From contig NZ_LWBP01000243.1 in assembly GCF_002078015.1 (NCBI RefSeq), positions 62,001 to 126,000 of the forward strand: a stretch of DNA of 64,000 nt, read 5' to 3'. The number at the start of each line of letters is the position of its first letter. Within the stretch, counting starts at the first letter, position 1. The notes under the pieces are model-generated. The model saw nothing but the letters and a program-made list of their open reading frames with translations, was not told where the DNA came from and made no database searches. The stretch is from Niastella populi (GTDB taxonomy: Bacteria; Bacteroidota; Bacteroidia; Chitinophagales; Chitinophagaceae). The translations under genes and the position numbers were made by a program. Positions 1 to 8,133 of the stretch are shown in pieces.

Positions 1-1124
1 ATATCTTTCATGTCACTGGCATCGAATTCATCAACAGCCGCGGTGGCTGCAATTGGGTTTTCAGCCGGTGTGGGCGCCTGGTTCTCCAAATACTTCTGCA
101 ACATTTCATCGCTGATGCTATCGAGCTGGGCCATCGGCGGCTGACCGCCTTTAGTTCCGGTACCTCTGTTGCTATAGAACCAGCCTGCGGTAATAATAAG
201 ACCGGCTGCAACTGCGGCTGCAGCATACCGTAACACCCGGCGGGTAACGCTTATGGATACCACTTTGGCAGGTTGTTGCGCTTTAATGGCTTTCATTACC
301 CGGCCCGGTAACTGATCAAAGTAACCGGCTGGAACCTTGTATACCATTATTCTTTTAAGCCCCTGCATCAATGGCGACAGGTTCTCCAATTCTATATTCA
401 CAAAATCGATTGCCTGCGCGCCTGCAATGGCATTCTCGCCAACTTCATTAAAATAACCGGCTGGTGTGCTGAAAGGCATTTTTTTACCTATCTGGCTCAG
501 CAGCGGCGATAATATTTCCAGTTCGTCAATAGCGCTATCCGCATCTGTGGCCTTAACCCTGTTCAGGATGGTTTCGGGTAAATTATCGAAGTACCCTTGC
601 GGAACAGTGTAAGGGTTTGTATTTGCCGGTTGTAAAACGGATGAAAGATCTGCTTTCTCAGCCTTTACCCGTTGCAATATATTACCAGCAAGGCCTTCAA
701 AGTATCCCTTAGGAACTTCATAAGGATTGTTGTTTGCCTGCTGTAAAGCCCTTGAAAGAATTACTTCCTCAGTTTTTACCCGTTGCAGCATATTATTCGC
801 CAGTCCTTCAAAGTATCCCTGAGGAACTTCATAGGGATTGTTGTTAGCCTGCTGCAAAGCCCTTGAAAGACTTACTTCCTCAGCCTTTACCCGTTGCAGT
901 ATATTATCAGCCAACCCTTCAAAGTAACCTTGTGGAACCTCATAAGGGTTGTTTGCTTTTGGTAAAACAGAAGCGGCGCTATCGGCTTTAACCAGTTGCA
1001 ATAACCGGTCAGCCAGCCCTTCAAAATACCCGGTAGGTACTGAATAAGGCGCCTGGTGACTGATTTCAGCTACAGCCGGGCTGATCTCCCTCAATTCTTT
1101 TAATATGTTTTTCCTGTTTTCCAT
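1..1124 (-). CDS. Anti-sigma-factor-like membrane protein with VPxGYF repeats (3' end cut by window start)
   Basis: The minus frame is open from the ATG at 1124 to the window edge, about 374 codons with no stop. The N-terminal part carries seven copies of a P(Y/F)xVPxGYF motif, each followed by a short amphipathic stretch such as ILQRVKA. Copies 2-4 are nearly identical and encoded by 111-bp tandem DNA repeats. A single membrane segment follows at about residues 300-320 (RYAAAAVAAGLIITAGWFY), then an acidic presumed periplasmic part. The start lies 34 bp after the stop of the ECF sigma gene, so the pair is probably one operon. The arrangement of a cytosolic repeat domain and one TM next to an ECF sigma factor suggests an anti-sigma or membrane sensor role (inference). 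I recognise the motif as common in Bacteroidota but cannot name a characterised family. Confidence 0.8.
   Translation of the reverse strand, partial: MENRKNILKELREISPAVAEISHQAPYSVPTGYFEGLADRLLQLVKADSAASVLPKANNPYEVPQGYFEGLADNILQRVKAEEVSLSRALQQANNNPYEVPQGYFEGLANNMLQRVKTEEVILSRALQQANNNPYEVPKGYFEGLAGNILQRVKAEKADLSSVLQPANTNPYTVPQGYFDNLPETILNRVKATDADSAIDELEILSPLLSQIGKKMPFSTPAGYFNEVGENAIAGAQAIDFVNIELENLSPLMQGLKRIMVYKVPAGYFDQLPGRVMKAIKAQQPAKVVSISVTRRVLRYAAAAVAAGLIITAGWFYSNRGTGTKGGQPPMAQLDSISDEMLQKYLENQAPTPAENPIAATAAVDEFDASDMKD
600..1050 (-). repeat. 111-bp tandem coding repeats
   Basis: The segment after the conserved TATTTTGAAGG-like codons recurs with an exact 111-bp step: the equivalent GAACxxC landmark is at 602, 713, 824 and 935, with a shorter, diverged unit near 1035. 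Units at 713 and 824 are almost identical. They encode a 37-residue repeat containing NPYEVPQGYFEGLA. Confidence 0.85.
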
Positions 1125-1158
1125 TGCACCCAATGAGACCTGATTTGTTAATTAAAGT

Positions 1159-1710
1159 TTAATGATTCAGGATATAATCCTCTATTTTTTTCACCGCATG
1201 GTGGTAGGAGGCCTTTAAAGCTCCCTCCGATGTTTCCAATACCTGGCTCATTTCCTCGTAGGGCATTTCGTCGTAATACCGTAATGAAAATACAATTCGT
1301 TGCTTTTCAGGCAATTGCTGAATGGCCAATTGTAATTTCCATTCCAGTTTATTGGGATCGAAATGTTTGTCTGCCTTGATCTTGTTTTCCAGTCCACTTT
1401 CTACATCGCTAAGCGAAACCGAGGTCCTTTTTTTCTGTTGTTCGAGGTACGTAAGGCATTCATTGGTGGCTATACGGTACAGCCAGGTATATAATTGTGA
1501 ATCCTCGCGAAAGTTCTCCAGTCCATTCCAAACCCTGATAAAAACATTTTGTAATACATCATTCGCGTCTTCGTGTTCAACCACCATACGACGAATGTGC
1601 CAATACAGTCTTTCCTGGTATTTTCGGATTATAGCCGTATAGGCTTTTTCTTTAGTGGCCGGATCGCGGAATTGCGTCAACAATTCGCTGTCTTGCATGG
1701 TCACCGACAT
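1159..1710 (-). CDS. ECF RNA polymerase sigma factor
   Basis: A 183-aa protein. Region 2 spans about residues 20-95, with YQERLYWHIRRMV, the DANDVLQNVFIRVW core-binding helix and the TWLYRIATNECL -10 recognition segment. Region 4 spans about 120-180, with the helix-turn-helix EQKxRIVFSLRYYDEMPYEEMSQVL. Length and layout are typical of the ECF family. A second in-frame ATG four codons in (1698) is an alternative start. The repeat-rich membrane protein immediately downstream is the probable cognate regulator. The target regulon cannot be told from the sequence. Confidence 0.93.
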   Translation of the reverse strand: MSVTMQDSELLTQFRDPATKEKAYTAIIRKYQERLYWHIRRMVVEHEDANDVLQNVFIRVWNGLENFREDSQLYTWLYRIATNECLTYLEQQKKRTSVSLSDVESGLENKIKADKHFDPNKLEWKLQLAIQQLPEKQRIVFSLRYYDEMPYEEMSQVLETSEGALKASYHHAVKKIEDYILNH

Positions 1711-1931
1711 AGGTTAGCTAGTTTTCTGTGATAAATATTGGAACCTGTCAAAGGGGTTTAGTTTAAACGCCTCAACAAATATATTATGATAAGGTATAAA
1801 TCAGTCTTTTAGGGCTGATATTAAAAAGTTTGTAATGTTAAATTCATAAAGCCTTCTTTCTTAATAGTTAAACTTCATCTGTGTAGGAAAAATCATTCTG
1901 AATATGTAGCATTGTGTGGTAAACCTATTTT

Positions 1932-2519
1932 ATGAAGAACCCGCAACCAACTCCCGGAGAAGATAAAAAAGAACCGTTTCTCCATGCAAAGGACGCCGAA
2001 ACGGCATTTATACAGTTTATAAGGCAACTTAATCAAAAACAGGCAAAAGGTTTTATCAGTGAAAGCGGGCAGGGAAAGATATTTTCCTTTGAGTCGTGGC
2101 TGCGCGAAAATGGCCATATGGCTGATGTAATTGCCGGGTATTGTGAATATGCAAAAACTGTTAATATGTTGGAGATGCTGGTACGAAAAAGACGGAAATT
2201 TTCCATCTTTAATAAGGAGTTTTTAAAAGTATTACTGTTTTTTACCGGGGTGCTGGTAGTGCCGGCTTTACTTATTTATTTACTGGCAGCAATGCTGTTG
2301 CCGATATTTGGTGTATCGTTGTGGAATGGCAAAGCTTTTCTTTCGTTTACAGGTATAGGAGTGGTAGTGATGTTTGTATTTTTTCAACTGAAACCCCGAA
2401 AGAAACAGGCGCAAAAAGGGCAAACGGATGCTGCGCCGCGACCACTGTTTATAATAAAATATTTCGATAACGAAGAGCTCGTATTTGCCAAAGCGAAGAG
2501 CAGGTTGTTTGTAGGATAA
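1932..2519 (+). CDS. Hypothetical membrane protein
   Basis: A 195-aa protein I do not recognise. The N-terminal 95 residues are hydrophilic and charged. Two membrane segments follow at about 97-123 (LLFFTGVLVVPALLIYLLAAM) and 133-152, then a basic linker (KPRKKQAQ) and a short C-terminal tail. It is divergent from the sigma factor operon and convergent with the transketolase gene, so it appears to be a single-gene unit. Codon use looks ordinary for the window. A link to the sigma/anti-sigma pair is possible but unsupported. Confidence 0.7.
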   Translation: MKNPQPTPGEDKKEPFLHAKDAETAFIQFIRQLNQKQAKGFISESGQGKIFSFESWLRENGHMADVIAGYCEYAKTVNMLEMLVRKRRKFSIFNKEFLKVLLFFTGVLVVPALLIYLLAAMLLPIFGVSLWNGKAFLSFTGIGVVVMFVFFQLKPRKKQAQKGQTDAAPRPLFIIKYFDNEELVFAKAKSRLFVG

Positions 2520-2531
2520 CGCTAAAATCAG

Positions 2532-2587
2532 AACGCTAAACGCCTAACACAATGCAGCTTTGCATTTAGCGTTAGGCGTTTAGCGTT
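2532..2587. terminator. Bidirectional hairpin between convergent genes (word-repeat family)
   Basis: Perfect 17-bp arms at 2532-2548 and 2571-2587 (AACGCTAAACGCCTAAC and its complement), with a small inner ATGCA/TGCAT hairpin. It lies between the stops of the hypothetical membrane protein and the transketolase gene. The same words recur at 18603-18750 and 33239-33283. Confidence 0.6.
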
Positions 2588-2604
2588 AAGCATCGGGCTT
2601 TTTA

Positions 2605-3564
2605 TTATCCTTTTCTTGCAATTACCTTACGAACTGATTCTACGATATTCTGTGTATCGAGACCATATTTTTTCAGCAATTGGGTAGGTGTACCACTTTC
2701 GCCAAATGTATCGTTGGTACCTATGTATTCGATGGGAATAGGGAAGCTTTTAGCCGCGGTTTGTGCTATTGCATCGCCTAATCCGCCAATGATATTATGT
2801 TCTTCAACAGTTACTGCGCAACGGGTTTTGCGAATCGATTTCAGAATGGCTTCGGTATCGAGCGGTTTAATGGTGTGAATGTTCACCACTTCAACGCTGA
2901 GACCCTGTTCTTCCAGAATGCGGCCGGCTTCTATAGCTTTCCATACCATGTGGCCACAGGCGAAGATAGAAACGTCTGTTCCTTCACTGAAGAACTGGGC
3001 TTTACCTATTTCAAATTTTTGATCGGCAGCGGTAAAAATTGGCCATGACGGACGGCCGAAACGCAGGTAAACAGGGCCTACATATTCAGCAACGGCAATG
3101 GTAGCGGCTTTGGTCTGGTTGTAATCGCAGGGAACGATCACGGTCATACCGGGCAGCATTTTCATTAAACCTATATCTTCCAGTATCTGGTGCGTAGCGC
3201 CGTCTTCACCGAGTGTTAAACCTGCATGGGAAGCACAGATCTTTACATTTTTGCCTGAATAGGCAACTGACTGACGGATCTGGTCATAAACGCGACCGGT
3301 AGAGAAATTGGCAAAGGTGGTAGTGTAAGGAATTTTTCCTCCAATCGTTAAGCCGGCTGCGATACCAATCATATTGGCTTCGGCAATACCCACCTGAACA
3401 TAGCGCTCGGGAAACTCCTTCATGAACTGGTTCAGTTTCATAGAACCAGCCAGGTCGGCTGTTAATGCTACTATATTCGGATTTTTACGGGCAGCTTCCA
3501 CAATTCCATCGCCAAAACCACTGCGGGTATCTTTTTGTCCGGTTACCTGTATTTCTTTCAGCAT
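2605..3564 (-). CDS. Transketolase, C-terminal (pyrimidine-binding plus C-terminal) subunit
   Basis: A 319-aa protein corresponding to the second half of transketolase. The pyrimidine-binding domain begins at about residue 10 (RSGFGDGIVEAARKNPNIVAL) and includes GIAEANMIGIAAGL, with the conserved glutamate that activates thiamine diphosphate. The C-terminal domain (about 190-319) contains VVNIHTIKPLD and VEEHNIIGGLG. Start chosen at the ATG at 3564: the TTG seven codons upstream lies inside a -7 box (TACTTTGC, 3582-3589). Split transketolases normally have the N-terminal, TPP-binding half next door, but none is present here, since galE lies upstream. Role: non-oxidative pentose phosphate pathway. 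Confidence 0.9.
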   Translation of the reverse strand: MLKEIQVTGQKDTRSGFGDGIVEAARKNPNIVALTADLAGSMKLNQFMKEFPERYVQVGIAEANMIGIAAGLTIGGKIPYTTTFANFSTGRVYDQIRQSVAYSGKNVKICASHAGLTLGEDGATHQILEDIGLMKMLPGMTVIVPCDYNQTKAATIAVAEYVGPVYLRFGRPSWPIFTAADQKFEIGKAQFFSEGTDVSIFACGHMVWKAIEAGRILEEQGLSVEVVNIHTIKPLDTEAILKSIRKTRCAVTVEEHNIIGGLGDAIAQTAAKSFPIPIEYIGTNDTFGESGTPTQLLKKYGLDTQNIVESVRKVIARKG

Positions 3565-3634
3565 GTTAAAAATTTGGTGGTGCAAAGTAAAGCCAAAATC
3601 ATAAGTTGGAAAAGTGTGAAGCGCAGAAAACGGA

Positions 3635-3682
3635 GAAAGTCTGAAAGAATTTTGCCATAATCCGGCATTCTTTCAGACTTTC
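3635..3682 (-). terminator. Hairpin after galE
   Basis: Perfect 16-bp arms at 3635-3650 and 3667-3682 (GAAAGTCTGAAAGAAT and its complement), just beyond the galE stop. There is only a weak T-rich tail on the minus strand. Confidence 0.5.
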
Positions 3683-3704
3683 CGCTTTAGCGGCTGTTTG
3701 GCCA

Positions 3705-4760
3705 TTAATTCAGGTCGGCCGGCCTGCTCTGGTAAAAGTTGGCATCGGCTTTCAACCGCTGCTCCCATTTCCAGGCGGTGGCCATCATATCGTCGAGCGT
3801 ATATTTTGTTTCCCAGCCGAGGGTATTACGGGCATGGTCGTTATTGGCGTAAATGGCGATAACGTCGCCGGGCCGGCGGGGGCCTATGACGTAGTTGAGC
3901 TTTACATTGCTCACTTTTTCAAAGGTTTTTATGGCTTCCAGTACCGAAACGCCATTGCCTGACCCCAGGTTAAATACTTCGCAGCGCTGGGTGCCTTTGC
4001 CTTCCTGTAAATATTTAATGGCAAGGGTGTGGGCGTGGGCAATATCGCTTACGTGAATATAATCGCGAATGCAGGAACCATCGCGGGTCGGATAATCGTC
4101 GCCATGCACATTCATTACCGGTATTTTGCCAATAGCTGTTTGGGTAATGGCCGGAACCAGGTTAGCCGGTTTGCCAATTGGCAGCTCGCCGATGAGGATG
4201 GAAGGATGCGCGCCTACCGGGTTGAAATAGCGTAACAGGATACATTTCGATGGATTCGCTTTTGAGAATTCGTTGATGATCTGTTCACCCATTTGTTTGG
4301 TATACCCATAAGGCGATTCAGCCGGTTTGGGTGGTGTTGCTTCCGTTACAGGAATTTGATCGGGATTGCCGTAAACCGTACAGGAAGAAGAGAAAACAAA
4401 ATGGGGAATATTGAACTCAGCCACGCATTTCAAAAGATTTATAAGCGAAAACATATTGTTTTCAAAATACATTAGTGGTTGTTCAACCGATTCACCCACG
4501 GCTTTATACGCTGCAAAATGAATGATGCCGGTGATATCTGTGTTCTCCTGAAAGATGGCAAACGTGTCATCAAAATCGCAGAGGTCAACCTTATAATTCT
4601 TTATTTTTTTGCCGGTAATTTTTTCAATGCCTTCTAAGATGCGGGGCGTTGACCGGGAATTGTCATCGACAGAAATTACTTCAAAGCCGTTTTCTATCAG
4701 GTCAACTATGGTATGAGATCCTATGTAACCACATCCGCCTGTAACCAGAATTTTGCTCAT
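3705..4760 (-). CDS. galE: UDP-glucose 4-epimerase
   Basis: A 351-aa extended short-chain dehydrogenase. The NAD-binding GxxGxxG is at residues 8-14 (GGCGYIGSH). The catalytic SS(C)TVYG and YxxxK are at about 124-155 (SSSCTVYGN, YGYTKQMGEQ). The epimerase segment LRYFNPVGAHPS is typical of GalE, as is the C-terminal RRPGD. It interconverts UDP-glucose and UDP-galactose for cell-surface polysaccharide. It lies 116 bp downstream of rmlA on the same strand, so the two form a nucleotide-sugar unit. The spacer contains a word-repeat. Confidence 0.95.
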   Translation of the reverse strand: MSKILVTGGCGYIGSHTIVDLIENGFEVISVDDNSRSTPRILEGIEKITGKKIKNYKVDLCDFDDTFAIFQENTDITGIIHFAAYKAVGESVEQPLMYFENNMFSLINLLKCVAEFNIPHFVFSSSCTVYGNPDQIPVTEATPPKPAESPYGYTKQMGEQIINEFSKANPSKCILLRYFNPVGAHPSILIGELPIGKPANLVPAITQTAIGKIPVMNVHGDDYPTRDGSCIRDYIHVSDIAHAHTLAIKYLQEGKGTQRCEVFNLGSGNGVSVLEAIKTFEKVSNVKLNYVIGPRRPGDVIAIYANNDHARNTLGWETKYTLDDMMATAWKWEQRLKADANFYQSRPADLN

Positions 4761-4795
4761 TGTATCGTTTTATTTTTAGATCGTGAATGTTTGGA

Positions 4796-4882
4796 GGTCA
4801 ATGGTGAATGGTCAATAGTGAATGCTATTCCGTGCATGCCACCCGATGCCATTTGCCGATTGTCAATTGCCAATGTCTATTG
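4796..4882. repeat. Intergenic stuttering repeat, TCAATGGTCAATTGCCAATG family
   Basis: The rmlA-galE spacer carries quasi-tandem words on one arm (GGTCAATGGTGAATGGTCAA) and related words in inverse orientation on the other (GCCATTTGCCGATTGTCAAT). The second arm runs into the last codons of rmlA. A related tract lies at 52299-52388. Confidence 0.6.
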
Positions 4883-5746
4883 GTTATCCTTCAGCACATT
4901 CATAAGATATTGTCCGTAACCGCTTTTCAACAGTGGTTGTGCAACGGTTATCAATTGCTCTTTTGTGATAAAACCTTTCCGGTAAGCAATTTCCTCAATA
5001 CAAGCGATTTTTATGCCTTGCCTTTGTTCAATAACCTGAACGAATTGGGAGGCCTGCATCAGGGAATCGAAAGTGCCGGTATCTAACCAGGCCGTACCTC
5101 TGTCGAGAATGGAAACTTTCAGTTTTCCCCTGCGAAGATATTCTTTATTTACATCGGTAATTTCATATTCACCTCTTGAACTGGGTTTCAGGCCCCGCGC
5201 TATGGCTACCACTTCATTATCATAAAAATACAAACCCGGTACTGCATAGCTGCTTTTCGGCTCGGCCGGTTTTTCTTCTATGGAAATCACCTTGTTGCTT
5301 TTATCGAATTCAACCACTCCATATCGTTCGGGATCGCTTACATGGTAAGCATAAACTATACCGCCATCGGGTTTATTATTCTTTGCGAGGTGCTCGCCCA
5401 GGCCAACACCATAAAATATATTATCGCCCAGTACAAGGGCTACATTGTCTTTACCAATAAAATCGGCGCCAATTACAAATGCCTGTGCCAGTCCGTTCGG
5501 TACTGCCTGCTCTGCATATGTAAAGCGCAAGCCCAGTTGTAAGCCATCGCCAAGCAATCTTTTGAACTGGGGAAGATCGTGCGGTGTGGATATAATAAGT
5601 ATGTCCTGAATACCTGCCAGCATTAAAGTCGACAGTGGATAATAGATCATTGGCTTATCATAAACGGGCATGATCTGTTTGCTGATAGCATAGGTTATTG
5701 GGTGCAATCGCGTTCCTGAGCCTCCGGCCAAAATAATTCCTTTCAT
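4877..5746 (-). CDS. rmlA: Glucose-1-phosphate thymidylyltransferase
   Basis: A 289-aa nucleotidyltransferase (also called rfbA). The N-terminal signature [15 protein letters not shown] binds the nucleotide. [29 protein letters not shown], and [10 protein letters not shown] (metal-binding Asp) follow, with [13 protein letters not shown] and GTAWLDTGT later. The full length matches short-form RmlA. It makes dTDP-glucose from glucose-1-phosphate and dTTP, the first step of dTDP-rhamnose and related sugars. rmlB, rmlC and rmlD are not in the window. The leader contains a short palindrome (TTACAAC-AAA-GTTGTAA) near 5774-5790. Confidence 0.95.
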   Translation of the reverse strand: MKGIILAGGSGTRLHPITYAISKQIMPVYDKPMIYYPLSTLMLAGIQDILIISTPHDLPQFKRLLGDGLQLGLRFTYAEQAVPNGLAQAFVIGADFIGKDNVALVLGDNIFYGVGLGEHLAKNNKPDGGIVYAYHVSDPERYGVVEFDKSNKVISIEEKPAEPKSSYAVPGLYFYDNEVVAIARGLKPSSRGEYEITDVNKEYLRRGKLKVSILDRGTAWLDTGTFDSLMQASQFVQVIEQRQGIKIACIEEIAYRKGFITKEQLITVAQPLLKSGYGQYLMNVLKDNQ

Positions 5747-5967
5747 TTCAACTATAGTTTAATAGAAATCTGGTTACAACAAAGTTGTAAGATTGCGTAT
5801 ATTATGCCAAAGTAGTAAGAAACGTTTGGAATTCAAAAACCAATGTAGAAAGTGATGCACCGCAATCGGATGTTTTGTGGTGAATTCTTTTTTGAACTGT
5901 ATGTTGAAAATGAAATGATAAAGAAAAAGAATGGAACTGAGGAGAGGAGCGTTGATGGGAATAGAAG

Positions 5968-6022
5968 GGAGAAGCAGGAAATCGAAAACAGGGTTGGTCC
6001 TATATCATAGTTCCTGCTTCTC
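5968..6022 (-). terminator. Hairpin after the PiT transporter gene
   Basis: Perfect 12-bp arms (GAGAAGCAGGAA at 5968-5979, complement at 6011-6022) just past the stop of the phosphate transporter. There is no strong T-tract. Confidence 0.45.
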
Positions 6023-6030
6023 TCATTGTA

Positions 6031-7101
6031 TTAAGCTGCGGGATCAATAAATTTCAGAATAAAATATATTAATGCGGCAAGTAGGCCACTTACAGGTATG
6101 GTCAATATCCATGCCCAAAGCAGGTTGATTGAAACGCCCCAACGTACGGCTGATAAGCGTTTGGTCATACCCACACCCATAATTGAACCGGCAATGGTAT
6201 GGGTTGTACTTACCGGTACGCCCAGTCCCTGCGATACACCATACAGGGTTACGGCGCCTGCTGTTTCTGCAGCCACGCCTTCCAGCGGAGTTACCTTGGT
6301 GATTTTGGTTCCCATTGTTTTTACAATACGCCAGCCACCCATCATGGTACCCATGGCTATACACACATAACAGGTAATAGGTATCCATTGTGGTACATGG
6401 CCGAAGGTGGTTTTACCATGTTTGTCAACCAGTACTTCAACCTGTGCCCAGGAAGGAATGGGCATTCCGGTTTGGGAAGCATACACGCTGAATACAACCA
6501 TGGCTGCGGTAATGATACCGATTACTTTTTGCGAATCGCTACCCCCATGCCCCAAACTAAAAGCGGCAGATGAAACCAGCTGCATACGCCTGAACCATTT
6601 GTCGGCCCGGTAGGGGTTGGCCCTTCGGCACAGGTTCACTATAAGCACCGTAATAAGAAATGCAATGAACATTCCTATAAACGGGGCCAGTACAATGAAT
6701 AAAACGGTGTCTAAGATCACCCTTTGGTTAATTACACTAAAGCTGCCGGCATGCGCAACGGCTGCGCCGGCAAAACCACCAATAAGGGTATGCGACGAAC
6801 TGGAAGGGATTCCAAACCACCAGGTGAGCAGGTTCCAGCAAATGGCAGCTATTAATCCGGCAAATATTACGTATAAATTAATGGCGTCGTTGTTTACCGA
6901 TTTGGCAACGGTATTGGCCACCTTAAGGTCAAATATCCAATAGGCAAGAAAGTTGAACAGGGCGGCCCATACAACTGCCTGAAAAGGTGTTAGTACTTTT
7001 GTTGAAACAACTGTGGCTATGGAGTTGGCAGCGTCGTGAAAACCATTGATCAAATCGAAAGCCAGTCCGAGTATGATAATAATAACTAATAATGTAAGCA
7101 T
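6031..7101 (-). CDS. pit: Inorganic phosphate transporter, PiT family
   Basis: A 356-aa integral membrane protein. The two PiT signature repeats are visible: GFHDAANSIATVVSTKVLTP near residue 21 and the C-terminal mirror GAVTLYGVSQGLGVPVSTTH near 295. Both contain the conserved Asn/Ser/Thr of the phosphate and cation path. About ten hydrophobic helices are predicted. It imports phosphate by cation symport. It is the second gene of an operon with the PhoU-like gene, 35 bp apart. No Pho-like repeat array was found upstream of the operon, which fits a housekeeping, low-affinity system. Confidence 0.95.
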   Translation of the reverse strand: MLTLLVIIIILGLAFDLINGFHDAANSIATVVSTKVLTPFQAVVWAALFNFLAYWIFDLKVANTVAKSVNNDAINLYVIFAGLIAAICWNLLTWWFGIPSSSSHTLIGGFAGAAVAHAGSFSVINQRVILDTVLFIVLAPFIGMFIAFLITVLIVNLCRRANPYRADKWFRRMQLVSSAAFSLGHGGSDSQKVIGIITAAMVVFSVYASQTGMPIPSWAQVEVLVDKHGKTTFGHVPQWIPITCYVCIAMGTMMGGWRIVKTMGTKITKVTPLEGVAAETAGAVTLYGVSQGLGVPVSTTHTIAGSIMGVGMTKRLSAVRWGVSINLLWAWILTIPVSGLLAALIYFILKFIDPAA

Positions 7102-7136
7102 TGCGCAGCGGTTAGGTAAAAAACAGGGCCTGTCTG

Positions 7137-7784
7137 TTACGCGTATTTAATAATGATGGATTCAATAACGTTACCGGCATCCTCACATTTATCGGTTACA
7201 ATTTCCATTACCTGATAAATTTCCCGCTTTTTTATCACCTCTTTGGCGTCGGGTTCGGTTTCGAACAGGCGATCGATGCTTAAATCGAATATATCGTCGG
7301 CCTGGTTTTCGATGCTGTTCACTTTAACCAGGGCATCGGTGATCTGGCGCATGTCGCGCATATCGCGCAATTGCAGTACGGCATTTTTAATTTGCTCGCA
7401 ACTCTGATCGATAAGATCGGCCATTTTCTGAATGCCCTGATCGTTGGGATTTACCTTATAGAAATTGATTTTTTTAGCCGAAGCGAAAATGTAATCGGCA
7501 ATGTCATCCAGTGCGCTGGCGAGGTAGTGGATGTCTTCACGGTCGAAGGGGGTAATGAAATTTCTGCCGAGCTCGGTAAAGATCTTGTGGGTGTAATCGT
7601 CATTTACATGCTCCAGGTCTTCGATCTGGGAAATCAATGCCGCCCTTTTGTCGAAGTCAGGTTCGGTAACTACTTCCTTCATCACTTTACCCATTTTAGC
7701 CACAGTATGGGCAACCTGTTCAAATAAGGAATAGAATATCCTATCCTTCGGCATGAAAATCTTCATTATAGAGTTTAAACCCAT
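7137..7784 (-). CDS. PhoU-like (DUF47) regulator of phosphate transport
   Basis: A 215-aa, mostly helical protein of the DUF47/PhoU-like family that accompanies PiT transporters. Visible landmarks: FEQVAHTVAKMGKVMKEVV, IEDLEHVNDDYTHKIFTELG, then FITPFDREDIHYLASALDDI (a metal-binding-type acidic helix), repeated more weakly as VNSIENQADDIFDLSIDRLF. Cytoplasmic; it presumably gates or tunes the PiT transporter encoded 35 bp downstream. A -7-like box (TATTTTTG) lies upstream near 7809-7816. Confidence 0.9.
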   Translation of the reverse strand: MGLNSIMKIFMPKDRIFYSLFEQVAHTVAKMGKVMKEVVTEPDFDKRAALISQIEDLEHVNDDYTHKIFTELGRNFITPFDREDIHYLASALDDIADYIFASAKKINFYKVNPNDQGIQKMADLIDQSCEQIKNAVLQLRDMRDMRQITDALVKVNSIENQADDIFDLSIDRLFETEPDAKEVIKKREIYQVMEIVTDKCEDAGNVIESIIIKYA

Positions 7785-8133
7785 TTACCTAAAAATTTGT
7801 CGCAAAAATAGAACTAATACCATAGGATAAAAAAAAGGGCACCTCGGTAATAATTACTTAACACAAAGATAATATTGGATGCGGTTAGGCGTGTGAATTA
7901 CTTAAATACCTGATTGTCAATATGTAAATAATTTACTGATTTGCTAATGAGTACAATGGATATAACTATGGCCCATTAATACTCAATTTCTTAATAAAAA
8001 TATTATACCAGTGTTGGGCAATTGGCCTGTAATGCGCTGGCCCTGGTTTTGAAGAAATAATCTTAAAATAATAATTACATAATAATGCTGCCCCAAAAAA
8101 ACTGCTATGCCTGGTACTGATCATTCCGAATTC
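7785..8133. other. Divergent intergenic region, PiT operon / porin
   Basis: An AT-rich 349-bp region between divergent transcription units. A -7-like TATTTTTG is seen on the minus strand near 7809-7816. I see no convincing 11-bp repeat array, hairpin or small ORF. Confidence 0.4.

Noticed and set aside
8-226. Minus-strand ORF of 72 codons at the window start
   Set aside because: It is an alternative frame inside the longer anti-sigma-like gene, whose frame is open across the whole region and shows the repeat motif.
600-1050. 111-bp direct repeats as a possible CRISPR or mobile array
   Set aside because: The repeats are in frame, encode a repeated protein motif and have no spacers.
7785-8133. 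Pho-box array for the PiT operon or the porin
   Set aside because: Only isolated TTAAC-like words were found, without an 11-bp series or the fixed distance to a -7 box.
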